DNA of 64,000 nt from Mammaliicoccus vitulinus. GTDB lineage: Bacteria; Bacillota; Bacilli; Staphylococcales; Staphylococcaceae. The translations under genes and the position numbers were made by a program. This document shows, one piece after another, positions 21,696-30,890 of the stretch. Below the pieces are notes generated by a model. That model did no database searches. It was not told where the DNA came from and saw nothing but the letters and a program-made list of their open reading frames with translations. The first letter of the stretch is position 1. Every line of letters begins with the position of its first letter. The stretch is from NCBI RefSeq assembly GCF_029024305.1, contig NZ_CP118974.1, positions 1,426,001-1,490,000 of the forward strand, given 5' to 3'.

Positions 21696-21709
21696 CAAAT
21701 ATTTGTTAG
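21696..21709 (-). promoter_or_regulatory. Possible degenerate LexA box upstream of sbcD
   Basis: CTAACAAATATTTG on the minus strand, two mismatches from CGAACAAATGTTTG. It is between the ribosome site and the likely promoter. Weak on sequence alone. Confidence 0.35.
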
Positions 21710-21755
21710 ACAGGTTGAAATGCTTCATTTATACTTAATTTAAGGAGTGATTTCA

Positions 21756-22262
21756 TTGAGTAACGCATTTATATTTTTTATAGTTTTATGGTGCATAGTA
21801 TTTATTTCGTTACTTGCAATTGGTGGATTCTTTATGTTCCGTAAATTTTTAAAGCGCATGCCTAAAGATAACGGTATGAGTGAACTAGATTGGCAAGAAT
21901 ATTACATTCATAAGGCTTTACCTTTATGGAATGACGAGGCGCGTAGTTTATTAAACGAATTAGTTTCACCGGTACCTGATTTATTTAGAGATGTCGCTAA
22001 AGAAAAAATAGGTGGTCGAATATCTAAAATAGCTTTAGAAGAACATGCCACAACAATTGAACTCGATCATATTATGCGAGGTTATATAGTAGCGACACCA
22101 AAAAGGGATCACAAATTTATGAAGAAAAAGCTAACAGAACTTAATATTGATTATACACCATATTTAAATTTGTTCGAATTAGCAGACGACGAAAAAAATA
22201 AATTTTCTATCTTTGATCATAGAGAAGAAATTTCCGAAGCAAAAACAACGCACACTCAATAG
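21756..22262 (+). CDS. DUF2621 (YneK-like) membrane-anchored protein
   Basis: Conserved protein of unknown function with one N-terminal transmembrane helix (about residues 4-26) and a soluble domain of about 130 residues containing DWQEYYIHKALPLWNDEAR. The start is a TTG at 21756, eight bases after AAGGAG; the GTG at 21747 lies inside that ribosome site and is rejected. It is about 168 residues long. Its neighbours ccdC, ccdA and yneF are the same as in Bacillus, but its strand is opposite. Its end overlaps the shared terminator at 22242-22281. Confidence 0.8.
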   Translation: MSNAFIFFIVLWCIVFISLLAIGGFFMFRKFLKRMPKDNGMSELDWQEYYIHKALPLWNDEARSLLNELVSPVPDLFRDVAKEKIGGRISKIALEEHATTIELDHIMRGYIVATPKRDHKFMKKKLTELNIDYTPYLNLFELADDEKNKFSIFDHREEISEAKTTHTQ

Positions 22263-22281
22263 ATGAGTTGTGCGTTGTTTT
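22242..22281. terminator. Bidirectional terminator between converging yneK and ccdC homologues
   Basis: Perfect arms AAAACAACGCACACTCA and TGAGTTGTGCGTTGTTTT; it includes the ends of both reading frames. Confidence 0.9.
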
Positions 22282-22751
22282 TAATTTACGATAGACATTT
22301 GGTCTTTTAACTTTTTATATTTTAAATACATAGCTATTCTCCACGGTACAATCATGCTAAATGCTAGCAAGAAAAACATACCTGCTAATTGACCTGGATC
22401 AATTGAATCACTTAAGAAGAATTTACCTACACTTCTGATGATTAATAAAGTAATCAAAATGACTGGAAACAGTTTAGATCGTTTCATGTATATTTTTGAA
22501 TCTTTAATTTCAAAGTTCGAAGTAAAAATCAGAAACAATGAAAAGAATAACCCAACTAAAACGGCTTCTATAATTTCTCCACCATTTAATCTGAAATATG
22601 GCACCACATACATTAATGCACCTGTTGCCATAAAAAACGGCGGCAATACAATTTTTTTAGTATTAGTTGGATAATTTTGAGCTTTCATTCTAACAACAAT
22701 AACTGCTAAACCCATTAAAGCAGCTATTACAAATGAAAAAAGCAAATACAT
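22281..22751 (-). CDS. CcdC-like (DUF1453) membrane protein
   Basis: Integral membrane protein of 156 residues with about five hydrophobic segments, resembling CcdC/YneJ of Bacillus. The family has no assigned activity; it travels with ccdA. The start ATG at 22751 follows AAGGGGTTTTAGAT. The gene is 38 bases downstream of ccdA on the same strand, so co-transcription is likely. Confidence 0.8.
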   Translation of the reverse strand: MYLLFSFVIAALMGLAVIVVRMKAQNYPTNTKKIVLPPFFMATGALMYVVPYFRLNGGEIIEAVLVGLFFSLFLIFTSNFEIKDSKIYMKRSKLFPVILITLLIIRSVGKFFLSDSIDPGQLAGMFFLLAFSMIVPWRIAMYLKYKKLKDQMSIVN

Positions 22752-22789
22752 ATCTAAAACCCCTTATAAGTACGAAATTTCATTTATGG

Positions 22790-23476
22790 TTATTCCAAAC
22801 CTATAGATTGGAAAAATATCGTTATCTCTGTTAACAAATCAAAGAACAATAATATCCCCATAATTATCATAATTATACCACCAAACTTCATGATAGCAAC
22901 ATTGTACTTTTTAATAATTTGTAATTTTGTTATAAAGAACGTCAATACAAAGAATGGAATACTAAATCCTAGCACATATAACAACATATACAATAATGCT
23001 TGTGAAGAGTTAGTAGCTGCTAATGTGCCAATTGCTGCGATAATTGGTCCGTTACAAGGTGTCCAACCTGCTGCAAATGCCATACCAATTAAAAATGTAC
23101 CGACATAACCTGATGGCTTAGTTTTAAAATTAATTTTACGGTCTTTCATTAAAAATTGAGGTTGAAATACACCTAATATAATGAGACCAAATACGATGAT
23201 AATAATTGCACCTATTTGTCTTATTAAAGTTTGGTAGTTAATGAGCATACCCGAAATATATCCTATACCCATACCTAATATCATATAAATGAAACTAAAT
23301 CCTATTAAAAAGGTAATTGTATGTAATATCGCATTACGACTAAGTCCTTTACTTTTCAAATCATCATAACTCATTCCAGTTATATATGAAACAAATGCAG
23401 GATAAATTGGTAATACGCAAGGAGATACAAAACTTAATATGCCTGCACCAAACGCTACAAAAACTGTTAATTCCAC
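22790..23476 (-). CDS. ccdA: CcdA-type thiol-disulfide electron carrier
   Basis: Membrane protein of the DsbD/CcdA family that passes reducing equivalents from cytoplasmic thioredoxin to extracytoplasmic thiol proteins. It has 228 residues and about six transmembrane helices. The redox cysteine pair is in SFVSPCVLPIYPA (helix 1) and GWTPCNGP (helix 4). The start is a GTG at 23476 behind AGGGGGGACGATT. A likely client in this window is the Sco1-like lipoprotein at 16812-17432, but that is inference. Confidence 0.93.
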   Translation of the reverse strand: MELTVFVAFGAGILSFVSPCVLPIYPAFVSYITGMSYDDLKSKGLSRNAILHTITFLIGFSFIYMILGMGIGYISGMLINYQTLIRQIGAIIIIVFGLIILGVFQPQFLMKDRKINFKTKPSGYVGTFLIGMAFAAGWTPCNGPIIAAIGTLAATNSSQALLYMLLYVLGFSIPFFVLTFFITKLQIIKKYNVAIMKFGGIIMIIMGILLFFDLLTEITIFFQSIGLE

Positions 23477-23566
23477 AATCGTCCCCCCTCACTCTTAATT
23501 CTATTCTATCAAATTACAAATAAGTTAAAACACTTTTATTTGAACAATAAGTGAAACCTCAAGATA

Positions 23567-23603
23567 AAAAGCCAATTACACGATAATAGTGTAACTGGCT
23601 TTT
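23567..23603. terminator. Hairpin terminator between ccdA and yneF homologues
   Basis: Arms AAAAGCCA-TTACAC and GTGTAA-TGGCTTTT with A/T tracts. Confidence 0.8.
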
Positions 23604-23652
23604 AAAAATATCACGATTATACGTTTTATTTTTACTTATGATTAATATAAGA

Positions 23653-23883
23653 CTATTTAGTTTTTTGATCCATATTCTTATTCATCATTGTCATCATTTG
23701 GTTAATTTTCTTTTGAGATGGTTTTTGACCCATTTGCATCATCATCATACGTAACATTTCTTCATTAATTGGTGGATTCTTTTTCAAGTAATCCATCATA
23801 TATTTACGTGCAAGGAAAAATCCAATTGCAAGCCCACCGATTAATGCCACGATGATTAATAATATAGCTAACCATGTTGCCAT
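23653..23883 (-). CDS. UPF0154 (YneF-like) membrane protein
   Basis: Small single-pass membrane protein of 76 residues. The start is the ATG at 23883 (MATWLAILL); a GTG at 23895 lies within the ribosome site AAGTGGGTG. The transmembrane helix spans about residues 3-26, followed by the family motif [20 protein letters not shown] and a Met-rich stretch [19 protein letters not shown]. Function unknown. It sits between tkt and ccdA as in Bacillus. Confidence 0.9.
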   Translation of the reverse strand: MATWLAILLIIVALIGGLAIGFFLARKYMMDYLKKNPPINEEMLRMMMMQMGQKPSQKKINQMMTMMNKNMDQKTK

Positions 23884-23965
23884 TATTTCACCCACTTTCT
23901 GTATCCTTTAAAAGTTTACTAAATTCATTACATTTTATCAAGACGAAACTTGATGTTTAAAATAA

Positions 23966-24000
23966 AAAAGCCTCAGCCAAATTTCTTGGATGAGGCTTTT
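23966..24000 (-). terminator. Terminator downstream of tkt
   Basis: Arms AAAAGCCTCA and TGAGGCTTTT with a complementary inner stem and a T tract on the minus strand. Confidence 0.85.
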
Positions 24001-24009
24001 GTTAAATAA

Positions 24010-25998
24010 TTAGAAGCTTAATACTTGATTTAATACGTTTTCTTTAGTGAATCCGTATTTTTCTACGACTAGGTCACCAGGAGCACTTGCACCGAATGTA
24101 TCAATGCCAATAACTTTACCTTCAAGACCTACATATTTATGCCAACCTAGAGATGAAGCCATTTCTATAGCGACACGTTTCGTAATTGAAGATGGTAGTA
24201 CTGATTCTTTATACGCAGCATCTTGTTGATCGAAAGCATTCCAGTTAGGTAATGATACAACTTGTACCCCTTTACCTTGTGCTTCGATATCTCTTGCTGC
24301 ATCTACAGCTAAAGATACTTCTGAACCAGAAGCTAGCAATAAGTATTCAGGTTCGATTTCTGAACGATATACAACATATCCGCCTTTACGAACTCCTTCT
24401 TCTAATACTGATTCTTCAACATCTAAAGCAGTTAAGTTTTGTCTTGTTAAAACTAATGCTGTTGGTGTTGATTTAGATTCTAACGCAACTTTCCATGCTA
24501 CTCTTGTTTCGTTACCATCAGCTGGACGAATAACATTTAAGTTTGGAATTGCTCTTAAACCAGCTAATTGTTCTACTGGTTCATGAGTTGGACCATCTTC
24601 ACCTACAGCGATTGAATCATGAGTAAATACGAATGTTGATGGTATGCCCATGATTGCTGAAAGACGAACTGCTGGTTTCAAGTAGTCACTGAATACGAAG
24701 AATGTTGCACCATAAGGTTTAACACCACCGTGTACAGTCATACCATTAACTGCTGCTGCCATTCCGAATTCACGAACACCGAACCAAATGTTACGTCCTT
24801 CTGGTGTTTCGCTGTCAAAGTCTGCTTCGTCTTTAACATTTGATTTGTTTGATGATGCTAAGTCAGCTGAACCACCAAAGAATGCAGGAACTGATTTACT
24901 TAAGGCTTGAATCACTTCTCCTGAATCTGCACGGGTAGCACTACTATTGCCAGCATCATAAACTGGTAATTCTTTAGCATAATCAGCTGGTAATTCATTA
25001 GAGATAGCTTGTTTAAATGCTTCACCTAATTCAGGATATGCTTTTGTATATTCTTCAACTAATTTATCCCAAGCTGATTCATCTTCGTTAGCACGTGTTA
25101 ACATTGTTTCGCTAAATACATCATAGACTTCTTGTGGTACATTAAAGCGTTTAGAAGGATCTAAGCCGTATGCTTTCAATGCTAATTCACGTTCTTCTTC
25201 TCCAAGTGGATTACCGTGAACACCATTTGTACCAGCTTTATTAGGAGAACCGTAACCTATAACTGTTTTGATTTCGATCATCGTTGGACCTTCTAAAGTT
25301 TTTGCTTCAGTGATGGCTTTATCAATAGCTTCAAGGTCATTGCCATCTTCTACTAAGATATAACTCCAACCATATGAAGTGAATCTTTCTTTAACATTTT
25401 CAGAGAATGCTTTATTTAAATCACCATCTAATGAAATATCATTAGAATCATATAGCGTGATTAATTTATCAAGTTTCAAATGACCAGCTAATGAAGCGGC
25501 TTCGTGAGAAACACCTTCCATTAAATCGCCATCACTTGCTAATACATAAGTGTAATGGTCTACTACATCATAATTTTCTTTATTAAATTTACCTGCTAAA
25601 TGTTTTTCAGCCATTGCCATACCAACACTCATAGCAAAACCTTGTCCTAATGGTCCAGTTGTAACTTCAACGCCATCAGTATGATTAAACTCTGGATGTC
25701 CAGGTGTTTTTGAATCCCATTGTCTAAAGTTTTTCACTTCTTCAAGTTCTAAACTACCTGAAACATGTAATAAACTATATAATAACGCTGAACCATGTCC
25801 TGCAGATAGAACAAAACGGTCTCTATTAAAATAGTTTTTAGACTGAGGATTAAAATTTAAATGCTTAGTCCATAAAGTATATGCCATAGGTGCTGCACCC
25901 ATTGGTAAACCAGGGTGTCCTGAATTTGCTGCTTCAATAGCATCTATACTCAAAGCACGAATTGAATCTACTGCAAGTTGATCTTTTTCATTAAACAT
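24010..25998 (-). CDS. tkt: Transketolase
   Basis: Thiamine-diphosphate enzyme of the pentose phosphate pathway, moving two-carbon units between sugar phosphates. It has 662 residues, normal length. The N-terminal ThDP region contains [12 protein letters not shown] and [16 protein letters not shown]; the pyrimidine domain contains [19 protein letters not shown] with the transketolase signature. The C-terminal domain ends near [10 protein letters not shown]. The start ATG at 25998 follows AAAGGAG with about nine bases of spacing. It sits alone between two terminators. Confidence 0.97.
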   Translation of the reverse strand: MFNEKDQLAVDSIRALSIDAIEAANSGHPGLPMGAAPMAYTLWTKHLNFNPQSKNYFNRDRFVLSAGHGSALLYSLLHVSGSLELEEVKNFRQWDSKTPGHPEFNHTDGVEVTTGPLGQGFAMSVGMAMAEKHLAGKFNKENYDVVDHYTYVLASDGDLMEGVSHEAASLAGHLKLDKLITLYDSNDISLDGDLNKAFSENVKERFTSYGWSYILVEDGNDLEAIDKAITEAKTLEGPTMIEIKTVIGYGSPNKAGTNGVHGNPLGEEERELALKAYGLDPSKRFNVPQEVYDVFSETMLTRANEDESAWDKLVEEYTKAYPELGEAFKQAISNELPADYAKELPVYDAGNSSATRADSGEVIQALSKSVPAFFGGSADLASSNKSNVKDEADFDSETPEGRNIWFGVREFGMAAAVNGMTVHGGVKPYGATFFVFSDYLKPAVRLSAIMGIPSTFVFTHDSIAVGEDGPTHEPVEQLAGLRAIPNLNVIRPADGNETRVAWKVALESKSTPTALVLTRQNLTALDVEESVLEEGVRKGGYVVYRSEIEPEYLLLASGSEVSLAVDAARDIEAQGKGVQVVSLPNWNAFDQQDAAYKESVLPSSITKRVAIEMASSLGWHKYVGLEGKVIGIDTFGASAPGDLVVEKYGFTKENVLNQVLSF

Positions 25999-26083
25999 AA
26001 ATGTAGTCTCCTTTATTCTTGTAATCCCTTTTCATTATACATGAAAAAAATTAGAAAATTAATTATTATCTCTTAATTTATAT

Positions 26084-26320
26084 TTATTTCCTAATATTAT
26101 TATTTTTTTGAATTTCTTTTACTTTTTCAGGTGTTACGTCATTTCCTTCTGGATCTATTACTTTAGTATTTTCTATAGTGCTTTTGAAGTTTCCTCTAAA
26201 AGCTTGTAAATACTCTGCTCGCAATTTAGTTTGTTCTTTAGCTTCTGTCTCTGACAAACCTTCTGTCTTTTTTTTATTAGCGAGTTCATTAATTCTATCT
26301 ATTTTAGTTTTTTCTAACAT
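26084..26320 (-). CDS. DUF896 (YnzC-like) small cytoplasmic protein
   Basis: Conserved Firmicutes protein of about 78 residues, all helical at the N-terminus: MLEKTKIDRINELANKKKTE followed by EAKEQTKLRAEYLQAFRGNF, the family core. In Bacillus the homologue is in the lexA/SOS neighbourhood. I choose the ATG at 26320 behind AAAGTGGGGATAAA; upstream starts would extend it by an unlikely MVSFMYVESGDK. Function unknown. Confidence 0.88.
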   Translation of the reverse strand: MLEKTKIDRINELANKKKTEGLSETEAKEQTKLRAEYLQAFRGNFKSTIENTKVIDPEGNDVTPEKVKEIQKNNNIRK

Positions 26321-26356
26321 TTTATCCCCACTTTCTACATACATAAAAGATACCAA

Positions 26357-26394
26357 AAAACACGAGTAAATCCAAATGGATTTACTCGTGTTTT
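26357..26394. terminator. Bidirectional-looking terminator before sosA end
   Basis: Perfect 17-base arms AAAACACGAGTAAATCC and GGATTTACTCGTGTTTT. It terminates sosA, which comes from the right. Confidence 0.9.
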
Positions 26395-26398
26395 ATAA

Positions 26399-26608
26399 TT
26401 AATCTATAGACCCTACTATTGTATTTGAATCAGATAAATGATTAGGTTGTTTATGTTCGTGTTGTTTAATTTGATGATCTGTCATCTCGTACGTCTGTTC
26501 TGTTGTATAGATATCATTTGACTGAGCTAAATATAAATATCCTATTAATAGAGTCATTAAGAATACTGCCACATATACTAATATTGTCTTCTTAACTGTA
26601 ATTGTCAT
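26399..26608 (-). CDS. sosA: SosA-type SOS-induced cell division inhibitor
   Basis: Small membrane protein of 69 residues, divergent from lexA, in the position of Bacillus yneA. The N-terminus MTITVKKT is followed by a transmembrane helix (about 9-27) and a hydrophilic extracellular part with His/Gln/Thr-rich sequence (TDHQIKQHEHKQPNH). SosA of S. aureus has this layout and blocks septum completion during DNA damage. I use the ATG at 26608, about eight bases from AGGGGG; the TTG six bases upstream is too close. The promoter and gene start carry two LexA-like boxes. Confidence 0.85.
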   Translation of the reverse strand: MTITVKKTILVYVAVFLMTLLIGYLYLAQSNDIYTTEQTYEMTDHQIKQHEHKQPNHLSDSNTIVGSID

Positions 26609-26616
26609 AATCAATT

Positions 26617-26720
26617 CCCCCTAGAACGTTTGTTTGTATTTTTATGATAACAGAACAACTGTTCGTAGTCAATAAAAATACGAACAAATGTTTGTTCGAA
26701 GGAAACGTATGTGCTATAAT
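26617..26720. promoter_or_regulatory. Divergent sosA/lexA promoter region with three LexA boxes
   Basis: For lexA, TTGTTC (26692-26697) and TATAAT (26715-26720) are 17 bases apart, and CGAACAAATGTTTG (26681-26694) overlaps the -35. For sosA on the minus strand, TTGACT (26667-26672) and TATCAT (26644-26649) are also 17 bases apart, with CGAACAGTTGTTCT (26652-26665) in the spacer. A third site AGAACGTTTGTTTG (26623-26636) lies just ahead of the sosA ribosome site. All three fit the GAAC-N4-GTT(C/T) core. Confidence 0.88.
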
Positions 26721-26752
26721 ATGGTTAAATAATTTATTGGGAGCGTGCGACT

Positions 26753-27373
26753 ATGAAAGAATTAACTAAACGTCAATCTGAAATATATCAATTCATCAAA
26801 CATATAGTACATACGAAAGGTTATCCACCTAGTGTACGTGAAATTGGTTTAGCGGTTGGCTTAGCATCAAGTTCTACAGTACATGGTCATCTATCTAGAT
26901 TAGAGGAAAAGGGATATATCAAACGTGACCCAACTAAACCTCGTGCAATCGAAATAATCGAAACAACTGGTGAAAACATTAACCAAGAGAATACTATCCA
27001 TGTTCCGGTTATAGGTAAAGTTACAGCAGGTATTCCAATTACAGCTGTTGAGAACGTTGAAGAGTACTTCCCATTACCTGCTCATTTCACTTCTACTCAT
27101 AATAGCAATATCTTTATTTTAGATGTTATTGGAGATAGTATGATTGAAGCTGGCATACTTGATGGTGATAAAGTAATTGTTCGCAGTCAATCCATTGCAG
27201 AGAATGGAGATATTATCGTTGCCATGACTGACGATGATGAAGCAACTGTTAAACGCTTCTATAAAGAAGAAACAAGATATAGACTACAACCTGAAAATAA
27301 TACAATGGAACCTATTTATTTAGATAACGTAACAGTATTAGGTAAAGTCGTAGGATTATTTAGAGAAATGTAA
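26753..27373 (+). CDS. lexA: LexA repressor of the SOS response
   Basis: Self-cleaving transcriptional repressor, 206 residues. The winged-helix DNA-binding domain covers residues 1-70 ([20 protein letters not shown]). The scissile bond is A92-G93 in VTAGIP. The catalytic dyad is S129 (GDSMIEAG) and K167 (ATVKRF). The start ATG is about ten bases after GGGAG. Its own promoter carries a LexA box over the -35, so it is autoregulated. A terminator follows at 27381-27411. Confidence 0.98.
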   Translation: MKELTKRQSEIYQFIKHIVHTKGYPPSVREIGLAVGLASSSTVHGHLSRLEEKGYIKRDPTKPRAIEIIETTGENINQENTIHVPVIGKVTAGIPITAVENVEEYFPLPAHFTSTHNSNIFILDVIGDSMIEAGILDGDKVIVRSQSIAENGDIIVAMTDDDEATVKRFYKEETRYRLQPENNTMEPIYLDNVTVLGKVVGLFREM

Positions 27374-27380
27374 CCATATA

Positions 27381-27411
27381 AAAAAGGAGATGCAATCGCA
27401 TCTCCTTTTTT
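27381..27411 (+). terminator. Terminator downstream of lexA
   Basis: Arms AAAAAGGAGATGC and GCATCTCCTTTTTT with a tight loop and T run. Confidence 0.9.
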
Positions 27412-27453
27412 TCATATTCCCTTTATCGAGTTCTTATTACTAATGTCATATAT

Positions 27454-27537
27454 TTATGAAACATCTTTTTTATTTAATAATTCTTTAATACGTTCTAATA
27501 CATCTAAATCTTTATGCTTTATTTCTTTACTTTCCAT
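27454..27537 (-). CDS. Possible 27-residue peptide
   Basis: In the 309-base gap between lexA and the CAP-domain gene, an ATG at 27537 with AAAGGGG nine bases upstream opens a 27-codon frame. It encodes a highly charged helical peptide (MESKEIKHKDLDVLERI, then KELLNKKDVS). The good ribosome site and biased composition favour a real small gene. No homologue is recognised, so it may be chance. The rest of the gap is AT-rich with no clear feature. Confidence 0.4.
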   Translation of the reverse strand: MESKEIKHKDLDVLERIKELLNKKDVS

Positions 27538-27682
27538 GTAAAACTTCCCCTTTATATGTTATTCCACCAATCAAATTATTAGAAACAACATGTGTTAAAC
27601 ATTTAAGGAAATATGAAATATGACTTATCTCGATACAATTATATCAAAGTTGCTCAGATAGAATATTTATCTATCTCTCTTC

Positions 27683-28699
27683 TTATTGTTGTGTGATGTA
27701 GTTTTCCGTCCAATAAGGCTGTAAATCTTCGCCTATATCAACACCTACACCTAACTCTTTATAATCTTTATTTAAAATGTTCTTTCTGTGTCCCAGTGAA
27801 TTCATAAGACCATGATGTGCATAAATACTACTTATTTGACCATATGCTAAGTTTTCACCAGCAGTAATATAGTCAAAGCCATCATTATCTAATCTATCAA
27901 ATGGAGATAAACCTTGTTTATTAGTATGATCAAAATAATCGTTATCAACCATATCTTGACTATGCTTTCTTGCAGTTTGACTTACATTTTCATTATAAGA
28001 TAATGTCGGTAAGCCAAATTGAACACGCTCAGCATTTATAAGATCAAAGTTTTGTAATTCTAATGCATTTTTATAATCATCAGATCCTGCATGATATTGG
28101 TTCGTTCGTTTATCTTCAGTTGATGATGCTATTTGCATTATACCTTTAATTTGATTATTCTCATGTTTATCATAAAAAACGGTTGTATAGATGTTATCAA
28201 ATTTGAAAACATCGTAATCTTCATCATTTTGAATGAGCTTCACTTTTTCTTTTTGAATTTCTTTTTCTGGTTCACCAAGTATAGAACGAACTTTTTCCTT
28301 GTTCATTTTACTTGTGATCCCTTTTTGGGATGTTATTAAGTCTTGGTTCGTATATAAACCTGTTACTTTGTCATTATCATAACTTACCATTACAAATTCA
28401 TGGTAATCATTATGATATACATGCCATTTCTCGTTATACTCATTAGCGGTTATACGCTTTGGTTTGCCAAGTTTCTTTTCAACTTCACTTTTTGTTTGAT
28501 TGATTTGAATATTATTAATCGCAAACTCTTGGTCATTTGGTGTTTTAAGTTCAACTTTTTCAGCTGTTTGTTCGTGTAGTAATCCCTGTTGAACGGTTAA
28601 TACTCTTTGTTGAATTTGTCTAGACAAATCTGAATCAGGGACAGGCTTGATCAATGTTACAAACAATAACAATAAAAATAAGTAAAATACTTTTTTCAA
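27683..28699 (-). CDS. Exported CAP-domain (SCP/PR1-like) protein
   Basis: Secreted or membrane-tethered protein of 338 residues. The N-terminal hydrophobic segment (about 4-19) is followed by a CAP-associated domain (about 55-195, with INQTKSEVEKKLGKPKRIT and a second similar KVRSILGEPE unit) and a C-terminal CAP domain (about 212-335) with conserved HSQDMVDNDYFDHTN, AGENLAYG and GHRKNILNKDYKELGVGV. The start is a TTG at 28699 after GAGGTGACGAC. Bacterial CAP proteins of this kind have no settled enzymatic function. Confidence 0.9.
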   Translation of the reverse strand: MKKVFYLFLLLLFVTLIKPVPDSDLSRQIQQRVLTVQQGLLHEQTAEKVELKTPNDQEFAINNIQINQTKSEVEKKLGKPKRITANEYNEKWHVYHNDYHEFVMVSYDNDKVTGLYTNQDLITSQKGITSKMNKEKVRSILGEPEKEIQKEKVKLIQNDEDYDVFKFDNIYTTVFYDKHENNQIKGIMQIASSTEDKRTNQYHAGSDDYKNALELQNFDLINAERVQFGLPTLSYNENVSQTARKHSQDMVDNDYFDHTNKQGLSPFDRLDNDGFDYITAGENLAYGQISSIYAHHGLMNSLGHRKNILNKDYKELGVGVDIGEDLQPYWTENYITQQ

Positions 28700-28718
28700 G
28701 TCGTCACCTCACCTATAT

Positions 28719-29696
28719 TTAGTCACGGTCACCATTAAAGATTGAATTTCGTACAATTACGTAGTCAACTTTTGTAATAGAATGTAAGTCTTTTCCACCT
28801 GCATATGAAATCGAACTTTGTAAATCCTGTTCTATTTCAACTAAAGTATCTTTTAATGAGCCTTTATGTTCTACAAACATTTTTTTACCTTCTACGTTTT
28901 TACGTTCACCTTTTTGGAACTCAGACGCACTACCAAAATACTCTTTATATAATTTACCTTCTAATTCAACTGTTTCACCTGGTGATTCCTCGTGCGCAGC
29001 AAATAATGAACCAACCATTACCATGCTTGCACCAAATCTGATTGATTTAGCGATGTCACCATTCGTTCTAATACCACCATCAGCAATCATAGGTTTTCTA
29101 GCAGCTTTACTACATGAATTAATAGCAGCTAATTGCCAACCACCCGTTCCAAATCCAGTTTTAATTTTAGTGATACACACTCTTCCTGGTCCAATACCTA
29201 CTTTAGTAGCGTCTGCACCAGCATTTTCTAGCTCACGAACACCTTCAGGCGTACCAACATTACCAGCAATTAAAAATGTTTCTGGAATGTGTTGCTTAAT
29301 GTGTTTAATCATTCTAATAACTTGCTCAGAATGACCATGTGCTATATCTATCGTTATATATTCAGGAACTAGTCCCTCATTAGAAAGTTGTTCAACAAAA
29401 GTATATTCATTGTCTTTTACACCTACAGATATAGATGCAAATAAGTTTTGACTTTGCATTTTCTTGATAAATGGGATACGTCCCGCTTCATCAAAACGAT
29501 GCATGATATAAAAATAATCGTTACTAGCAAACCACTCAGCGAGTTCTTCATTCATAACTGTTTGCATGTTAGCTGGTACTACTGGTAATTTAAATGTTTT
29601 TGGTCCGAATTTAACAGAAGTATCGCATTCTGAGCGACTTTCTACTATACATTTGTTTGGAATTAATTGTACATCTTCATAATCAAAAATTTTCAT
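28719..29696 (-). CDS. guaC: GMP reductase
   Basis: Purine salvage enzyme that reduces GMP to IMP with NADPH. It has 325 residues from the ATG at 29696 ([15 protein letters not shown]), which is eight bases from GAGG; the TTG at 29714 would sit upstream of that site. The IMPDH/GMPR active site is visible as [11 protein letters not shown] with the catalytic Cys, followed by the phosphate-binding [17 protein letters not shown]. It lacks CBS domains, which separates it from IMP dehydrogenase. Confidence 0.95.
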   Translation of the reverse strand: MKIFDYEDVQLIPNKCIVESRSECDTSVKFGPKTFKLPVVPANMQTVMNEELAEWFASNDYFYIMHRFDEAGRIPFIKKMQSQNLFASISVGVKDNEYTFVEQLSNEGLVPEYITIDIAHGHSEQVIRMIKHIKQHIPETFLIAGNVGTPEGVRELENAGADATKVGIGPGRVCITKIKTGFGTGGWQLAAINSCSKAARKPMIADGGIRTNGDIAKSIRFGASMVMVGSLFAAHEESPGETVELEGKLYKEYFGSASEFQKGERKNVEGKKMFVEHKGSLKDTLVEIEQDLQSSISYAGGKDLHSITKVDYVIVRNSIFNGDRD

Positions 29697-29784
29697 ATCA
29701 ATGACCTCTTTCAAAACTATTAATAATAATCCATTAGTTACTATACATGGTTAACTGCTAAAAGTAAACGAAATAAGTCTATTA

Positions 29785-30729
29785 TTATTTATTTAATGCT
29801 TTATCAAGTGTTTTTATATTTTCTTCCATTAAAGATTGATACGAGATATTGTTCTCTTTTTCTTCGTCTTTAGTTAGTACCTCTAAGTTATGGAACTTGA
29901 GTGGTTTGCTATCTGTATCTTTTTTAATGATATCTGTAATTTTTGAACTTACATTTTGTTCATATAATATATATGGTGTTTTAGCTTGATTAATATTTTT
30001 TATAATTTCTAGTATTTCTTTTTGACTAGGTTCTTCATTATTCATTCCGGTAACACCAGTTTGTTTAAAATGATATCGATTAGCTAAATAACCTAAAGAG
30101 TCATGAGATATAAACACTGTATCTCTTTTTGGATGATCTGTAATGTTTTTTAATTTTTGATCAATGCCATCAATCTCTTTAATTAATGTTTTGTAATTTT
30201 CCTCATAGTCTTTTTTATGTTCAGGATCCTTTTTAACAAGTTTATTCTTTATCGATTTAGCCGCTTCTTTATTAGCGATAGGATCTAACCAAATGTGAGG
30301 GTCTTGTGCGTTTACTTCTTCTTCACCATGATCATGTTCATGTTCCTCCCCATGCTCGTGATGATGTTCTAATAGGTCACTTTCATTTAATTTCGAAATG
30401 GCTTCTAATTTATGATCATCATTTTTAATAGTAGAACTTATCTTTTTAGAGACTGGATCAAGTTCATTAGATGAATATATAAAAAGATCACTTTTAGCAA
30501 CATTAAGCATTTCTTTTTGAGTTGGTTCATAATTGTGTAAATCTGTTCCGCTTGGGTAAATCGAATCTACTTCGACATGTTCTCCCCCAATTTGTTCAGC
30601 AAAGCTTTCATAAGGATAATTTGTAGCATAAATTTTTAATTTGTCATTTTTGGAAGATTGATTTCCACAGCCCGATATAAATACAAGAATTACAATCATT
30701 AAACTTAAACTTTTGTAGATACTTTTCAT
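29785..30729 (-). CDS. Zinc (AdcA/ZnuA-type) ABC transporter substrate-binding lipoprotein
   Basis: Cluster A-I metal-binding lipoprotein, 314 residues. The lipobox FISGC marks lipid attachment at about residue 21. A histidine-rich loop HHHEHGEEHEHDHGEEE (about residues 121-137) is typical of zinc-specific members. Metal-ligand contexts DLHNYEPTQKE, DPHIWLDP and FISHDSLGYLANRY are present. No permease or ATPase gene is adjacent, so it must work with components coded elsewhere. The zinc-independent L33 gene is divergent from it. Confidence 0.9.
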   Translation of the reverse strand: MKSIYKSLSLMIVILVFISGCGNQSSKNDKLKIYATNYPYESFAEQIGGEHVEVDSIYPSGTDLHNYEPTQKEMLNVAKSDLFIYSSNELDPVSKKISSTIKNDDHKLEAISKLNESDLLEHHHEHGEEHEHDHGEEEVNAQDPHIWLDPIANKEAAKSIKNKLVKKDPEHKKDYEENYKTLIKEIDGIDQKLKNITDHPKRDTVFISHDSLGYLANRYHFKQTGVTGMNNEEPSQKEILEIIKNINQAKTPYILYEQNVSSKITDIIKKDTDSKPLKFHNLEVLTKDEEKENNISYQSLMEENIKTLDKALNK

Positions 30730-30822
30730 CTGATAACTCCTAATTTAGTATTTTCTTTAATTATAACAATATACGCTTTTACACTTCATATCGCAATCAT
30801 ATAAAATCAAAATAATTTCGTG

Positions 30823-30876
30823 TTGATAACCATTTTGAAATGTGATAAAATTTAAAACGTAATGATTACTGAATAG
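30823..30876 (+). promoter_or_regulatory. rpmG promoter with Zur box
   Basis: TTGATA (30823-30828) and TAAAAT (30846-30851) are exactly 17 bases apart. Directly downstream, over the expected start site, lies AACGTAATGATTACTGA (30856-30872), whose core GTAAT-G-ATTAC is a perfect dyad and matches the Firmicutes Zur consensus TCGTAATNATTACGA with a few outer mismatches. Zinc-bound Zur would block transcription. Confidence 0.75.
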
Positions 30877-30890
30877 AAAGGCTGATGAAC

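Noticed and set aside
30790-30804. Second Zur box near the zinc lipoprotein promoter (TCGCAATCAT...)
   Set aside because: Only one half-site fits; too weak to claim although the position would be suitable.
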